Shown piece after piece: positions 1 to 8,488 of a stretch of 64,000 nucleotides of DNA. Source of the stretch: Opitutaceae bacterium. GTDB lineage: Bacteria > Verrucomicrobiota > Verrucomicrobiia > Opitutales > Opitutaceae. The notes beneath the pieces are model-generated. The model saw only the letters and a program-made list of their open reading frames with translations. It had not been told where the DNA came from and made no database searches. The stretch is taken from the NCBI GenBank assembly GCA_027490995.1, contig JAIXWY010000003.1, positions 62,001 to 126,000 of the forward strand, in the 5' to 3' direction. Each line of letters begins with the position of its first letter. Positions within the stretch are counted from its first letter, which is position 1. The position numbers and the translations under genes were made by a program.

Positions 1-170
1 CCTCAATCCGGTCAGCCAAGGGTGCCACACTGTGGTGCCGGACGACGGACCCGGGCCGGGCGCTCCCATCGGCGAAAATGCGAGCGCCGCGCCCGGCGCG
101 GCCACGGCGTGATGCGAGCGAGGCGAACAGGATGCTGAGGCCGCGAGTGGCCGAGCTGACATTTACCATC

Positions 171-1238
171 ATGAAAGCACATCTCACCGGACTGCCAGTC
201 GGTGCTCGAGTCATCGCGTTGGCGTTGGCCTTGCTCGCCACCCTTGGATGCCGCGAGCTTCGGCCGCCGGAGGCCATTCCGACCGTGGTCGTCGAGGCTT
301 CCGGTGAGACCGAGCCGGTGGCCACCGCGGATGCAGACGCCGCCGATGATCCTGCGATCTGGCGCAACCCCGCCGACCCGGAAGCGAGCTGGATTATTGG
401 GACGGACAAGAAGGCGGGTATACACGTGTACGGGTTGGACGGTCGTTCCCGGTTCTTTCTTGCGGACGGCCGTCTCAATAACGTGGACCTCGTGGAGGGT
501 GGTGGGGTGGGCGTCATCGTGGTGGCGAGCGATCGAAATGATCCTGGCGCCGCCGTGCTGCGGATCTACCGCCTCGAGACCACGGCACCGGCTCTGATTT
601 CGCTCGGAACGGTGGCGGGCGGGGTGGGCGAGGCGTACGGCCTCGCCCTGTGGCTCGGCCCCCAGGGCCTGCACGCGTACTCGGTCTTGAAGAGCGGTGC
701 GATCGAGGAAGTCCTGATTGACCTCTCCGGCGGATCTCCGGTCGGTCGGACTCTCCGACGGCTGCAACTGGCGTCCCAGGCGGAGGGGTGCGTGGTCGAT
801 CCGCGGGACGGCACGCTTTATGTGGCGGAAGAGGCGGTCGGGATCTGGCGCTTCGGCCGCAGCGACACCGCGGGAACGCTTGTGGCGTCGGTCGATGGCC
901 GCTTCCTTGCGGCGGATGTGGAGGGACTGGCGGTGGTGACGGACGGGGTTGAGGGCGGCGTGCTCGTTGCCTCCAGCCAAGGCGACAATGCGTTTGCGGT
1001 CTTCGCCCTGCCTTGGGTGAGTCCGGTCGGACGATTCCGCGTGGGGGCTGGTGCCTATGGGGCGGTCGAGGAGACGGATGGCATCGACGTCAGGGGTGGG
1101 ACCTTCGGCCCCCGATTCCTGGGCGGACTCTTGGTGGTGCAGGACGGCGTCAACGGCGCCCGCGCGCAGAATTTCAAGCTCATTGACTGGGGACACGTCC
1201 GTCGAGCCCTCGGCGAGGGTGTCACGACAGCCCGGTAA
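171..1238 (+). CDS. 3-phytase, beta-propeller type, predicted lipoprotein
   Basis: The 355-residue product resembles beta-propeller phytases, which hydrolyse phosphate from inositol hexakisphosphate outside the cytoplasm using calcium. Visible family motifs are DDPAIW (59-64), TDKKAGIHVY (78-87), NNVDL (103-107), SDRND, EGCVVD, DVEGLAVV, SSQGDNAF and ETDGIDV, the acidic ones being likely Ca2+ or phosphate ligands. The ATG at 171 gives a hydrophobic signal segment ending in a lipobox-like LGC with Cys27; in-frame starts further upstream would add an implausible basic tail. The next gene is a response regulator and then a TonB receptor with a Pho box, which fits a phosphate-scavenging role. Upstream bases 1-170 show no gene I can support. 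The family is clear; the true substrate is inferred. Confidence 0.86.
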   Translation: MKAHLTGLPVGARVIALALALLATLGCRELRPPEAIPTVVVEASGETEPVATADADAADDPAIWRNPADPEASWIIGTDKKAGIHVYGLDGRSRFFLADGRLNNVDLVEGGGVGVIVVASDRNDPGAAVLRIYRLETTAPALISLGTVAGGVGEAYGLALWLGPQGLHAYSVLKSGAIEEVLIDLSGGSPVGRTLRRLQLASQAEGCVVDPRDGTLYVAEEAVGIWRFGRSDTAGTLVASVDGRFLAADVEGLAVVTDGVEGGVLVASSQGDNAFAVFALPWVSPVGRFRVGAGAYGAVEETDGIDVRGGTFGPRFLGGLLVVQDGVNGARAQNFKLIDWGHVRRALGEGVTTAR

Positions 1239-1405
1239 AAGCCGGCTTTGAGGCCGCCTCGAAAGGGGTGGTGAACTCGCGCCAGGAAAGGTCCCTAGCC
1301 CCGCCCTGCGATCCGGCGTCGGACGAGCGAGACTGGCACGTGGGAGTTGCCGGATCGCCACTCATCCTTAATCCAGTCTTCGGAATTCCCCTGCAGACTG
1401 TTAGG

Positions 1406-2143
1406 ATGGTGTCCGAGAGCCAAAAGGTGCTCGTGGTGGAGGACGAGGCGGACATGCGCGAATTGCTCTGCTTTCATCTCCGACGCGAAGGCTGGGCGGT
1501 GCTTCAGACGGGGGATGGCTATGAGGCGTGGGAGATCGTGCAGCGCGAGCCGCCGGAACTCGTCTTGATCGATCTCATGATCAATGGGATGTCCGGCCTG
1601 CAACTGTGCCGGCAAATCCGCAGCCGCCCGGACCTTGCTCATGTGCGGATGATTATCGTTTCGGCCCGGACGGCAGAGGAGGTGGTCTTGGACGGCCTGT
1701 GTGCCGGGGCGGACGACTACGTCCGGAAGCCATTTCGAGTGAAGGAAATTCTGGCGCGCGTGCGCTCGGTGTTGCGGCGGGCGCGTCCGCAGATGGACCG
1801 GCGGGAGGCGACGCTCGAGTCGCCCCCCCTGTCGCTGGACCACTCCCGACGCGAGGTGCGTCTGGCCGGTCGGGTTCTGAGCCTGACCACGACCGAATAT
1901 GGGCTGCTGCGGCACCTGATGTCGCATCCCGGGCGGGTTCTGAGCCGGGCCCAACTGCTCGACGCAGTGGGGGACGGTCGCTCGGCTTCAAGCGGGAGGA
2001 GCATCGACGTCCATGTTCTCTCCCTTCGTCGCAAGCTGGGTGACCAGGGTGCGATGATTGGTACGGCGCGCGGATTCGGCTACGTCTTTGCCGCGCTCAA
2101 GAGCCCGGCAGGGGCTGAGGCGGTGGGTTTAGGGGACTCTTGA
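1406..2143 (+). CDS. OmpR/PhoB-family response regulator without adjacent kinase
   Basis: This 245-residue DNA-binding response regulator has an N-terminal receiver domain with acidic pair Glu12/Asp13, phosphoacceptor Asp56 in LVLIDLM, Ser86 and Lys108 in VRKPF. A C-terminal winged helix (about 140-232) ends in the RGFGYVF signature of OmpR-type domains. The start at 1406 is chosen because the receiver domain begins a few residues later; an upstream in-frame GTG is less likely. No histidine kinase lies beside it. It sits between the phytase and a Pho-boxed TonB receptor, so it may control outer-membrane uptake of organophosphates, or it may be activated by the PhoR-like kinase at 32922-34820. 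Specific targets cannot be read from the sequence. Confidence 0.85.
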   Translation: MVSESQKVLVVEDEADMRELLCFHLRREGWAVLQTGDGYEAWEIVQREPPELVLIDLMINGMSGLQLCRQIRSRPDLAHVRMIIVSARTAEEVVLDGLCAGADDYVRKPFRVKEILARVRSVLRRARPQMDRREATLESPPLSLDHSRREVRLAGRVLSLTTTEYGLLRHLMSHPGRVLSRAQLLDAVGDGRSASSGRSIDVHVLSLRRKLGDQGAMIGTARGFGYVFAALKSPAGAEAVGLGDS

Positions 2144-2239
2144 TCACTCGACGCAGCCAGCGGCCTTGGGTTGGAGAGTCAGGAGTCCGGGCGAGGGCGA
2201 GCGCTCGTCACGAAGGCGTGGCACCGCGGTGATTCAGGT

Positions 2240-2266
2240 TTCACCCCTCCTTCATCCGAACTTAAC
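2240..2266 (+). promoter_or_regulatory. Predicted Pho box upstream of TonB receptor
   Basis: Three pentamers, TTCAC (2240), TTCAT (2251) and TTAAC (2262), lie at an exact 11-bp period with GC-rich 6-bp spacers. The same arrangement recurs upstream of six other phosphorus genes in this window and has the architecture of PhoB-binding direct repeats. The start codon at 2320 is 53 bp downstream. PhoB binding is inferred. Confidence 0.7.
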
Positions 2267-2319
2267 CGCACCCGGCGACGGTTGGAGCGCCCGTTGAATT
2301 GCGGGCGAAATCACCCACC

Positions 2320-5300
2320 ATGAAAGTCCTCCCACGCCTCAGACACCACCTCCGCCGCCTCGCGGCGGTCGCGCTGGCGCTGGTCGCCGTCCACACGGCC
2401 GCCGCCCAGACCCCGACCGGCTCGATCGAAGGCCGCGTCTTCAACTCCACCAACGGGCAGTCGCTCCAAGGCGCGATCGTCCGCGTCGTTGGCTCGACGC
2501 TGCGCAGCGACACCGGCCGCGACGGCTCCTTCGACCTCAAGGGCCTGCCTCCCGGCGAGTATGAACTTGAGACCACGTACTTCGGACTCCCGCCGGTGCG
2601 GGCGAAGGTGCGGGTGGAGGCCGGTAAGGCGGCCTCACTGCAACTGGACATGACCAGCGCCGACGCCGTCGAACTCAGCGAGGTGAAGGTGGAGGCGGCG
2701 GTGCTTGGGCAGGCCCGCGCAATCAACCAGCAGCGCACCGCAAGCGCGATGGTGAATATCACCTCCGAGGAACTCTTCGGCGAGATGACTGACAACAACA
2801 TTGCGAAGGCCCTCCAGCGGGTACCCGGCATCTCTGCCAACTCAGACGGTGGAACGGAGGTTCCACGCTACGTAAACATTCGTGGCTTTGACGGCTCGCT
2901 CAACAGCGTGCAGCTGAATGGATCCCGGCTGCCGACGTCCGGGACGGGGCAGGGGACGGTGTACGGTGACACGGCCCGCGCCTTCGCCCTCGACGACCTC
3001 CCGGCGAACGCCATCACCAACATCGAGATTGTGAAGTCACCGACCCCGGACATGGACGGCGATACGGTCGGCGGCATTGTGAACCTGATCACGAAGTCCG
3101 CCTTCGATCGCGAGGGCCGTTCCATTGAGTTTGCCGCGGGTGCGGACTATATCGCCCTGCGGGAGAATTTCGTGCCCAACTTCGCGTTTGGCTACAGCGA
3201 TCTCCTCGCCCAGGGGCGCCTTGGCTTCCGCATCGACGTCAGCTACTTCAAGGGCGACGAGGGTTTTGACAATATCGACTATGATTCGCTGCCGCTGGTT
3301 CCGAAGCTGCTCTTCAACCAATATCTGAATCTCCCGGCGAGCGGCGTCCCGGTCTTCGCCCACGAGGATACGGAGTACAACACCTACTTGATCGAGCGCG
3401 ATCGCTACGGACTTTCGATGTCGCTCGACTACAAGCTGAGCGACTCCGCAACGCTCTATTTCCGGCCGTTGTACAATTGGGAGAAGCGCAGTGAGGACGA
3501 TCGCCGCTTCCACAAGATCATGGACAACCAGCACGGTCGTACTGCATCGGCGCCCCCGGTCGGCGCGGCGGTCGGCACGGTGTACACCGGGTCGCTCGGC
3601 CAGGCGATTGTCACCGAGCCGGGACGCGGCGCCTACCGCACCCTCGAGTCGGTTTCCTACACCGTGGGTCGGACGACGCTCCTGCCCAACGGCAACGGGC
3701 GCGGGCAGGCCGGCTACCGCCAGTCCCTCAACGAGCGCAACTTGGAACTCTACTCCTTCGACTTCGGCGGCGACCACCAACTCACGTGGGGCCAACTGGA
3801 GTGGAACGTGTTTCAATCGACGTCGACCAAGGACGAGGACCTGCGCTCGGTGCGGTTTGACCGCAACGGCTTCCGCTGGGAGTACGAGCGTTCGGACATT
3901 CTCCGTCCCGACTACCGCGTCAGCAACGGGTTGAATCCCTATGGGGTGCCGGTGCGCGGGCAGGTGGACTACTTCGCCAACCCGAGTTCCAGCAACGTGA
4001 CGCAGTCGGACCGCCTCACCGAGGAGGAAGTGATGCAGGCCAAGCTCGACCTCTCGATCCCCTTCACTGCGGGCTCGGGAATCGACGGTACCTTCAAGAC
4101 TGGGGCCAAGCTCCGCTTCATGGAGCGTTCGTCCGACCGGGATCAGTTCTACTGGAGCCTCGCCAGCAGTTCGACCTTCGACTTCGCGAGCTACGTGAAG
4201 GAGAGCGACTACACGGTGGCGGGCTTCGATATGCCCTACTATCCGGATACACGTCGGATCATCGGTGAAGCGCAGGCCGGCAATCCGGCCTACCGCGCCG
4301 ACACCAGCGTGTCGCGGCGCCTCAACTCCGTGAATAACGATTACGAGGCCAGCGAAGACTCGATCGAGGGGTACGCGATGGGAACGTTCAACGTCGGACC
4401 CAAGCTCCGCGTGATCACCGGCCTGCGGGCCGAGCACACGACCTTTGAGGCCGTCACCCCGGTCTACGATCCCCTCTCGGTTCCTCTGGTCCGCCGTGCG
4501 CCCGCGACCCGAAAGGACGAGAACGACTACACGGTGGTCCTCCCTGGATTCCACCTGCGTTACGAGGCTCGCAACAACCTCGTGGCCCGGGCGGCCTACA
4601 CCCACACCTACGGTCGCCCGGCCTTCCGGGAATCGATCGCCGTGACCTCGTTCGACGACGTCAACAACACGATTGCGACCGGCAATCCGGAGTTGCAGCC
4701 GTACAACTCGGAGAATTTCGACCTTTCCTTCGAATTCTTCGGCAAGCGCGCGAGTTACCTGCAGGTCGCCTTCTTCCACAAGAAGGTGGAGAACTTCGTG
4801 CTTGAGCTCGGGGAAACCATCAATGGCTCCGACGGCTACCGCGGACTTCCGCTGACGGCGGGCGAGACCTACACGCTCTCGACCTTCTCGAATCAGCACG
4901 ACGCGACCAACCGGGGCGTCGAAATCGCCGGTCGCTACCGGTTCGTCGATGCGCCGGCGCCCTTCAACGGCTTCTACCTGGACGGATCGGTCACTTTCAC
5001 GGACTCCAACGGAAAGTATGCAGATCGTCCCGGCGAGAAGCTGCCCAGCTACGGTGCCTCCGAGTGGCTGTACTACGCGGGGATCGGGTACCAGAAGGAT
5101 CGGCTGGCGATTCTTCTCTCCTACCGCTTCCGCGACGATTACCTGGAAGGCCTGGAGTCGATCGATCAGCAGAACCGCGAACTCGGGTTCCCGCCGGACT
5201 CGGGCGATGACTGGTGGGGCCCGGAGAAGTACTGGAACCTCGAGACCAGCTACCGGTTCACCCGCAGCCTGCGCGTCTACTGCAACTTCTCCAATCTCGC

Positions 5301-5406
5301 TGAGTACACCAATGCGTCGTACCAGTCTCCGGTTGCCAACCGTTACCCGGAGGACAGTTACTGGCACAAAATGCGGATCAGCTTCGGCGTCCGCGGTTCC
5401 TTCTAG
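2320..5406 (+). CDS. TonB-dependent receptor with carboxypeptidase-regulatory-like N-terminal domain
   Basis: The 1028-residue outer-membrane receptor begins with a signal peptide ending in AAAQ (residue about 30). A CarboxypepD_reg-like beta-sandwich follows (about 33-110: SIEGRVFN, then DGSFDLKGLPPGEYEL), then the plug domain (about 130-260, including LQRVPGISA, VNIRGFDG and GGIVNLIT) and a large beta-barrel ending in the aromatic C-terminus FGVRGSF. The family imports nutrients with energy from TonB/ExbBD. The substrate is unknown, but the Pho box at 2240-2266, the upstream phytase and the downstream phnI paralogue suggest a phosphorylated organic ligand. The ATG at 2320 is preferred over an in-frame TTG at 2299 because it directly precedes the signal peptide. 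A terminator follows at 5442. Confidence 0.9.
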   Translation: MKVLPRLRHHLRRLAAVALALVAVHTAAAQTPTGSIEGRVFNSTNGQSLQGAIVRVVGSTLRSDTGRDGSFDLKGLPPGEYELETTYFGLPPVRAKVRVEAGKAASLQLDMTSADAVELSEVKVEAAVLGQARAINQQRTASAMVNITSEELFGEMTDNNIAKALQRVPGISANSDGGTEVPRYVNIRGFDGSLNSVQLNGSRLPTSGTGQGTVYGDTARAFALDDLPANAITNIEIVKSPTPDMDGDTVGGIVNLITKSAFDREGRSIEFAAGADYIALRENFVPNFAFGYSDLLAQGRLGFRIDVSYFKGDEGFDNIDYDSLPLVPKLLFNQYLNLPASGVPVFAHEDTEYNTYLIERDRYGLSMSLDYKLSDSATLYFRPLYNWEKRSEDDRRFHKIMDNQHGRTASAPPVGAAVGTVYTGSLGQAIVTEPGRGAYRTLESVSYTVGRTTLLPNGNGRGQAGYRQSLNERNLELYSFDFGGDHQLTWGQLEWNVFQSTSTKDEDLRSVRFDRNGFRWEYERSDILRPDYRVSNGLNPYGVPVRGQVDYFANPSSSNVTQSDRLTEEEVMQAKLDLSIPFTAGSGIDGTFKTGAKLRFMERSSDRDQFYWSLASSSTFDFASYVKESDYTVAGFDMPYYPDTRRIIGEAQAGNPAYRADTSVSRRLNSVNNDYEASEDSIEGYAMGTFNVGPKLRVITGLRAEHTTFEAVTPVYDPLSVPLVRRAPATRKDENDYTVVLPGFHLRYEARNNLVARAAYTHTYGRPAFRESIAVTSFDDVNNTIATGNPELQPYNSENFDLSFEFFGKRASYLQVAFFHKKVENFVLELGETINGSDGYRGLPLTAGETYTLSTFSNQHDATNRGVEIAGRYRFVDAPAPFNGFYLDGSVTFTDSNGKYADRPGEKLPSYGASEWLYYAGIGYQKDRLAILLSYRFRDDYLEGLESIDQQNRELGFPPDSGDDWWGPEKYWNLETSYRFTRSLRVYCNFSNLAEYTNASYQSPVANRYPEDSYWHKMRISFGVRGSF

Positions 5407-5441
5407 TCTCGCGTTCGGGTAAACGCGCCTAGCGGCAACGA

Positions 5442-5474
5442 AGCGCGGGGGGCCTTTGGCTCCCCGCGCTTTTT
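5442..5474 (+). terminator. Rho-independent terminator after TonB receptor
   Basis: A perfect 9-bp GC-rich stem (AGCGCGGGG pairing with CCCCGCGCT) with an 11-nt loop is followed by a run of five T. It lies 36 bp after the receptor stop and just before the Pho box of the next gene, separating the two transcripts. Confidence 0.85.
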
Positions 5475-5480
5475 CGTTCA

Positions 5481-5519
5481 TTAACCCAATCTTCACGAAT
5501 CCCTTTGCACGGCCTTTAC
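5481..5519 (+). promoter_or_regulatory. Predicted Pho box and promoter of the stand-alone phnI
   Basis: TTAAC (5481) and TTCAC (5492) are 11 bp apart. A second pair, TTTGC (5504) and TTTAC (5515), is also 11 bp apart, with a 12-bp step between the pairs. A -10-like CATGAT lies exactly 10 bp after the last repeat (5530-5535), just upstream of the ATG at 5542. That gives a very short or leaderless transcript. PhoB binding is inferred from the recurring motif. Confidence 0.6.
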
Positions 5520-5541
5520 GCGGCGCGGTCATGATGGCGCC

Positions 5542-6702
5542 ATGAGGTCAAATCCCTTGGTGGCTCAGCGACGCGAGGATGCTGCGGAAGAGGCTCGAGC
5601 GGCAGCGTTTGCTTTGGCGGAGCGGGCGCGCGTTTCCTCGCGCACCCCGCCGCTGGGATTGGAGGAACTCCGCGCGCAGTTCCGGTTGCTCATCGACAAG
5701 GTGATGGGCGAGGCGGCGCTGTTCGCTCCGGAGGCCGCCGCTCTGGCCCTGAAGCAGGCGGAAGGTGACGTGCACGAGGCCGTCGTGATCCTGCGCGGCT
5801 ACCGGCAGGTGCTTCGGCGCGGCTACACGTCGGAGATCATTGATACGCGGGAGATGTTCGTGCAGCGCCGCATTTCCTCCGCGTTCCGGGAGATTCCCGG
5901 CGGGCAGGTCCTCGGTCCCACGCTCGACTATTCCCAGCGTCTGCTCGAGGGACGCCTCGCGTCGGAGACCATGGAAACGGTGGATGGCTTTCTGCGGGAG
6001 TTTCTCGGGACGGCTCCGGCCGGGCCCGAGCGTCCCGTGCGGACCTTCGGCAAGGTAAGCGATCTCCTCCTCGCTCAGGGCTTGCTCAAGCCGGTCGAAG
6101 GCGATGGCGACCGGCGCGTCCAGGATCTCACCCGCGAGCCGGCGTTGTTTCCGGTTCCCCGTTCGGCGCGCCTGCAGGCTCTGGCCCGGGCGGAGACGGG
6201 CGCGATCATGGCCCTCGCCTACTCGGGCATGCGAGGTCAGGGGGGCGTCCATCCCACCATCGGGGAGGTGCGGGTCGGCTTGGTTGAGGTGAGCGTGACG
6301 GATTCCCGGGGTCGTCGGCGCAGTCTGGGCCGCATTCAAGTGACGGAGTGCGAGGCGATCGCGAAGATGCGGGCCGGTCGCAAGAATGCCGACGTGCCCT
6401 ATCTTTCGCTCGGTTACGGCCTCTGCCTAGGTCAGAACGAAACCAAGGCGATCTGCATGGGAATGCTCGACCGGGGACTGCGGGATGGTGTGGACACAGC
6501 GCCGGCGGTCAGCGCCGAGTTTGTTATCTACCATACTGAGGGTGCGGAGGCCTGGGGCGGTTTGAACTCTCTCCAACTGCCCGCCCATGTCGACTTTGCG
6601 GCGGAGCTCTCGCTCCTGCGGGAGGCGCGGCGGCGGCGGGATGGGAAGCGCGAGGTCGCAGCGGAGGCGAGACGGCTGGCGCTATCGGATCCCCCAGCCT
6701 AG
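5542..6702 (+). CDS. phnI: Divergent stand-alone PhnI paralogue
   Basis: The 386-residue protein is homologous to PhnI, the C-P lyase core subunit that with PhnG and PhnH attaches phosphonate to the ribose of ATP. Conserved blocks include REIPGGQVLGPTLDYSQRLL and the YGLCLGQNETKA region, almost identical to the second PhnI at 26871-28010, so the two look like paralogues. Two differences stand out. The family N-terminus (YVAxKGGExAI) is replaced by an Ala/Arg-rich stretch, and the HLKLPHY motif reads NSLQLPAHV, so both histidines reported as metal ligands in E. coli PhnI are lost (Ser343, Ala348). No phnG, phnH or phnJ is adjacent. It has its own Pho box, and a GNAT-DUF6886 gene follows after 7 bp. 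It may have changed function or modulate the complex. Confidence 0.85.
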   Translation: MRSNPLVAQRREDAAEEARAAAFALAERARVSSRTPPLGLEELRAQFRLLIDKVMGEAALFAPEAAALALKQAEGDVHEAVVILRGYRQVLRRGYTSEIIDTREMFVQRRISSAFREIPGGQVLGPTLDYSQRLLEGRLASETMETVDGFLREFLGTAPAGPERPVRTFGKVSDLLLAQGLLKPVEGDGDRRVQDLTREPALFPVPRSARLQALARAETGAIMALAYSGMRGQGGVHPTIGEVRVGLVEVSVTDSRGRRRSLGRIQVTECEAIAKMRAGRKNADVPYLSLGYGLCLGQNETKAICMGMLDRGLRDGVDTAPAVSAEFVIYHTEGAEAWGGLNSLQLPAHVDFAAELSLLREARRRRDGKREVAAEARRLALSDPPA

Positions 6703-6709
6703 GCATTCC

Positions 6710-7747
6710 ATGGTCACGATCCGTGCCGCCCATGCCGAGGACCATCCGAGGCTAGTCGAACTGGCAGGTGAGCTTGGCTACGGCCTGGATCCGCGCGATG
6801 CGCCGCCACGGCTGGCGGCGCTGCGTGCCATCGGCGGCGAGGTCCTCGTGGCCGAGGCCGATGGACGGATTTCAGGCTGGATGCAGGTGGGAATCACTCC
6901 GGCTCTCGTGGAAGCGCGCACCGCGCGGATCCTCGGCTTGGTGGTGGCTGCGACGGCCCGGGGCGGCGGGGTGGGGCGGGCGCTGGTGGCGGCGGCGGAG
7001 CGATGGGCCCGGCGGCGGGGAGCGTTGGCGTTGAGTCTCACGTCGAACGTGATTCGTCGCGAGGCCCACGGCTTCTACGAGCACCTCGGATTCGAGCGGG
7101 TCAAGTCCCAGTACGTGTTCAGCAGGACGCTGGCGGACGTGGAGACTGGCCGCACCGCGTCGCCTCCACCGGACGGAACGGCGGCGGTTTTCCATGTTTC
7201 GGAGCGCGGTGACATCGACCGCTTTGAGCCGCGCCCTCCGCCGTCGACCAGCGGCGGCGTGGCGGAGCCAGTGGTCTGGGCCGTCGGCGCTTCGCGCCTG
7301 TACAACTACCTGGTCCCCCGGGACTGCCCCCGCCTCAGCTTCCATGCCGGACCCGACACCTCGGAGGAGGATCGGCGGCTCTGGCTGGACTCAGCCGGGG
7401 TCGGCGCCGGAGTGGTGATCGAGACGGCGTGGTGGCCGCGGCTCGTCTCGGAGCGGCTGTTTCTCTACACCCTGCCCGCGGGAGCGTTTCGCCTTGCCGA
7501 TGCGGGAGCGGCGTACCACGTGGCACCGACCGCGGTTGAGCCCGTGGCGGTGCGCCCGCTCGGCGACTTGCCGGCGGCCCTGGCGGAGCAGGGAGCGGAG
7601 CTCCGCGTCGTGCGTTCGCTCTGGCCGCTGCATGACGCGATCCTGCGCAGCTCGCTGGGTTACTCCTTCATCCGCCTCCACTTCGCCGCACCTCGCGAGC
7701 CCTCAGGCATTGCCGCCGCTGGCGAGCCGGCGGAGGCGGGCGGATAG
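6710..7747 (+). CDS. GNAT acetyltransferase fused to a DUF6886-like domain
   Basis: The 345-residue protein has two parts. Residues 1-145 are a GNAT N-acetyltransferase with acetyl-CoA motif RGGGVGRAL (84-92) and the HGFYEHLGF hallmark. Residues about 158-335 match my memory of the DUF6886 family (FHVSERGDIDRFEPR, VVWAV, YLVPRDCPR, VRSLWPLHD), whose function is unknown. In E. coli the GNAT protein PhnO N-acetylates aminoalkylphosphonates and belongs to the phn operon, so a similar detoxifying or salvage role is plausible. The ATG at 6710 follows the phnI paralogue by 7 bp, suggesting co-transcription from the same Pho box. Its last 45 bases overlap the convergent phnE. The GNAT assignment is firm, the DUF label moderate and the substrate inferred. 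Confidence 0.8.
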   Translation: MVTIRAAHAEDHPRLVELAGELGYGLDPRDAPPRLAALRAIGGEVLVAEADGRISGWMQVGITPALVEARTARILGLVVAATARGGGVGRALVAAAERWARRRGALALSLTSNVIRREAHGFYEHLGFERVKSQYVFSRTLADVETGRTASPPPDGTAAVFHVSERGDIDRFEPRPPPSTSGGVAEPVVWAVGASRLYNYLVPRDCPRLSFHAGPDTSEEDRRLWLDSAGVGAGVVIETAWWPRLVSERLFLYTLPAGAFRLADAGAAYHVAPTAVEPVAVRPLGDLPAALAEQGAELRVVRSLWPLHDAILRSSLGYSFIRLHFAAPREPSGIAAAGEPAEAGG

Positions 7748-8488
7748 GAGGTCGAGGGCCACCACCGTGAGGATGATGAGGAGCATGATTGTGGAGCAGG
7801 TGTCGTACTCGTAGGTGCGGAAGTGCTCGTTGAGCAGGAAGCCGATGCCGCCTGCACCCACGATCCCGACGACCGTGGCCGAGCGCACGTTGCTTTCGAA
7901 GCGATAGAGCGCATAGCTCACCCACAGCGGGTAGACTTGGGGCAGCACTCCCCAGACGATCTCCGCGAGGCGTGATGCGCCGGCGGCGCGGATGCCCTCG
8001 ACCGGTCGGGGATCGATGCTTTCGACCGCCTCGCTGAACAACTTGCCCAGGACGCCGGTCGTATGAAAGAAGAGGGCGAGCGTACCCGCAAAGGGTCCCA
8101 GACCCACTGCGACCATGAAGATGAAGGCGAAGACCATCTCATTGATTGCGCGCAGAACGTCGAGCAGTCGGCGGACGGGCTGCCGCAGCCAGACGGGGCT
8201 GAGGTTCGCCGCCGCGGCGAGGGACAGCGGAGCGGCGCCGACGACTGCGAGCAGGGTGCCCCAGAGCGCCATTTGCAGGGTGACCACAAGCTGGCGGGAG
8301 ATCTCCCGCCACTCCGAAAGATTCGGAGCCATGAAGCCGCGGGCGAACTCGAGCGAGTTCCCGAGATTGGCCCAGAGCGCGCCCGGATCGAGCTCGGCTC
8401 CCCGCCACGCCCACGCCAGAACGACGGTCGCGCCGATGAAGATGAGGCTTCGCCGGAGCCAGGCGAGGAGCTGGACCGACGTCTTCAT
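7703..8488 (-). CDS. phnE: Phosphonate ABC transporter permease PhnE (system 1)
   Basis: The 261-residue inner-membrane permease has about six hydrophobic segments and a binding-protein-dependent permease EAA loop (GIRAAGASRLAEIVWGVLP). The C-terminal GAGGIGFLLNEHF is typical of PhnE. The start at 8488 is the ATG overlapping the phnD stop (8485), which implies translational coupling. It is the last gene of phnC-phnD-phnE on the minus strand and would form the translocation pore for phosphonates delivered by the neighbouring PhnD. Its 3' end overlaps the convergent GNAT gene by 45 bp. No Pho box was found for this transporter. Confidence 0.92.
   Translation of the reverse strand: MKTSVQLLAWLRRSLIFIGATVVLAWAWRGAELDPGALWANLGNSLEFARGFMAPNLSEWREISRQLVVTLQMALWGTLLAVVGAAPLSLAAAANLSPVWLRQPVRRLLDVLRAINEMVFAFIFMVAVGLGPFAGTLALFFHTTGVLGKLFSEAVESIDPRPVEGIRAAGASRLAEIVWGVLPQVYPLWVSYALYRFESNVRSATVVGIVGAGGIGFLLNEHFRTYEYDTCSTIMLLIILTVVALDLLSARLRRLASGGNA

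Noticed and set aside
12..1361. Long open frame on the minus strand opposite the phytase
   Set aside because: Its translation is Arg/His/Pro-rich without motifs, and it overlaps a clear phytase gene; this is a shadow caused by high GC content. The same applies to long frames opposite the three TonB receptors and the S9 peptidase.
1368..1383. TTAAT and TTCGG 11 bp apart upstream of the orphan response regulator
   Set aside because: Only two weak repeats with no -10 element; below the level of the other Pho boxes.
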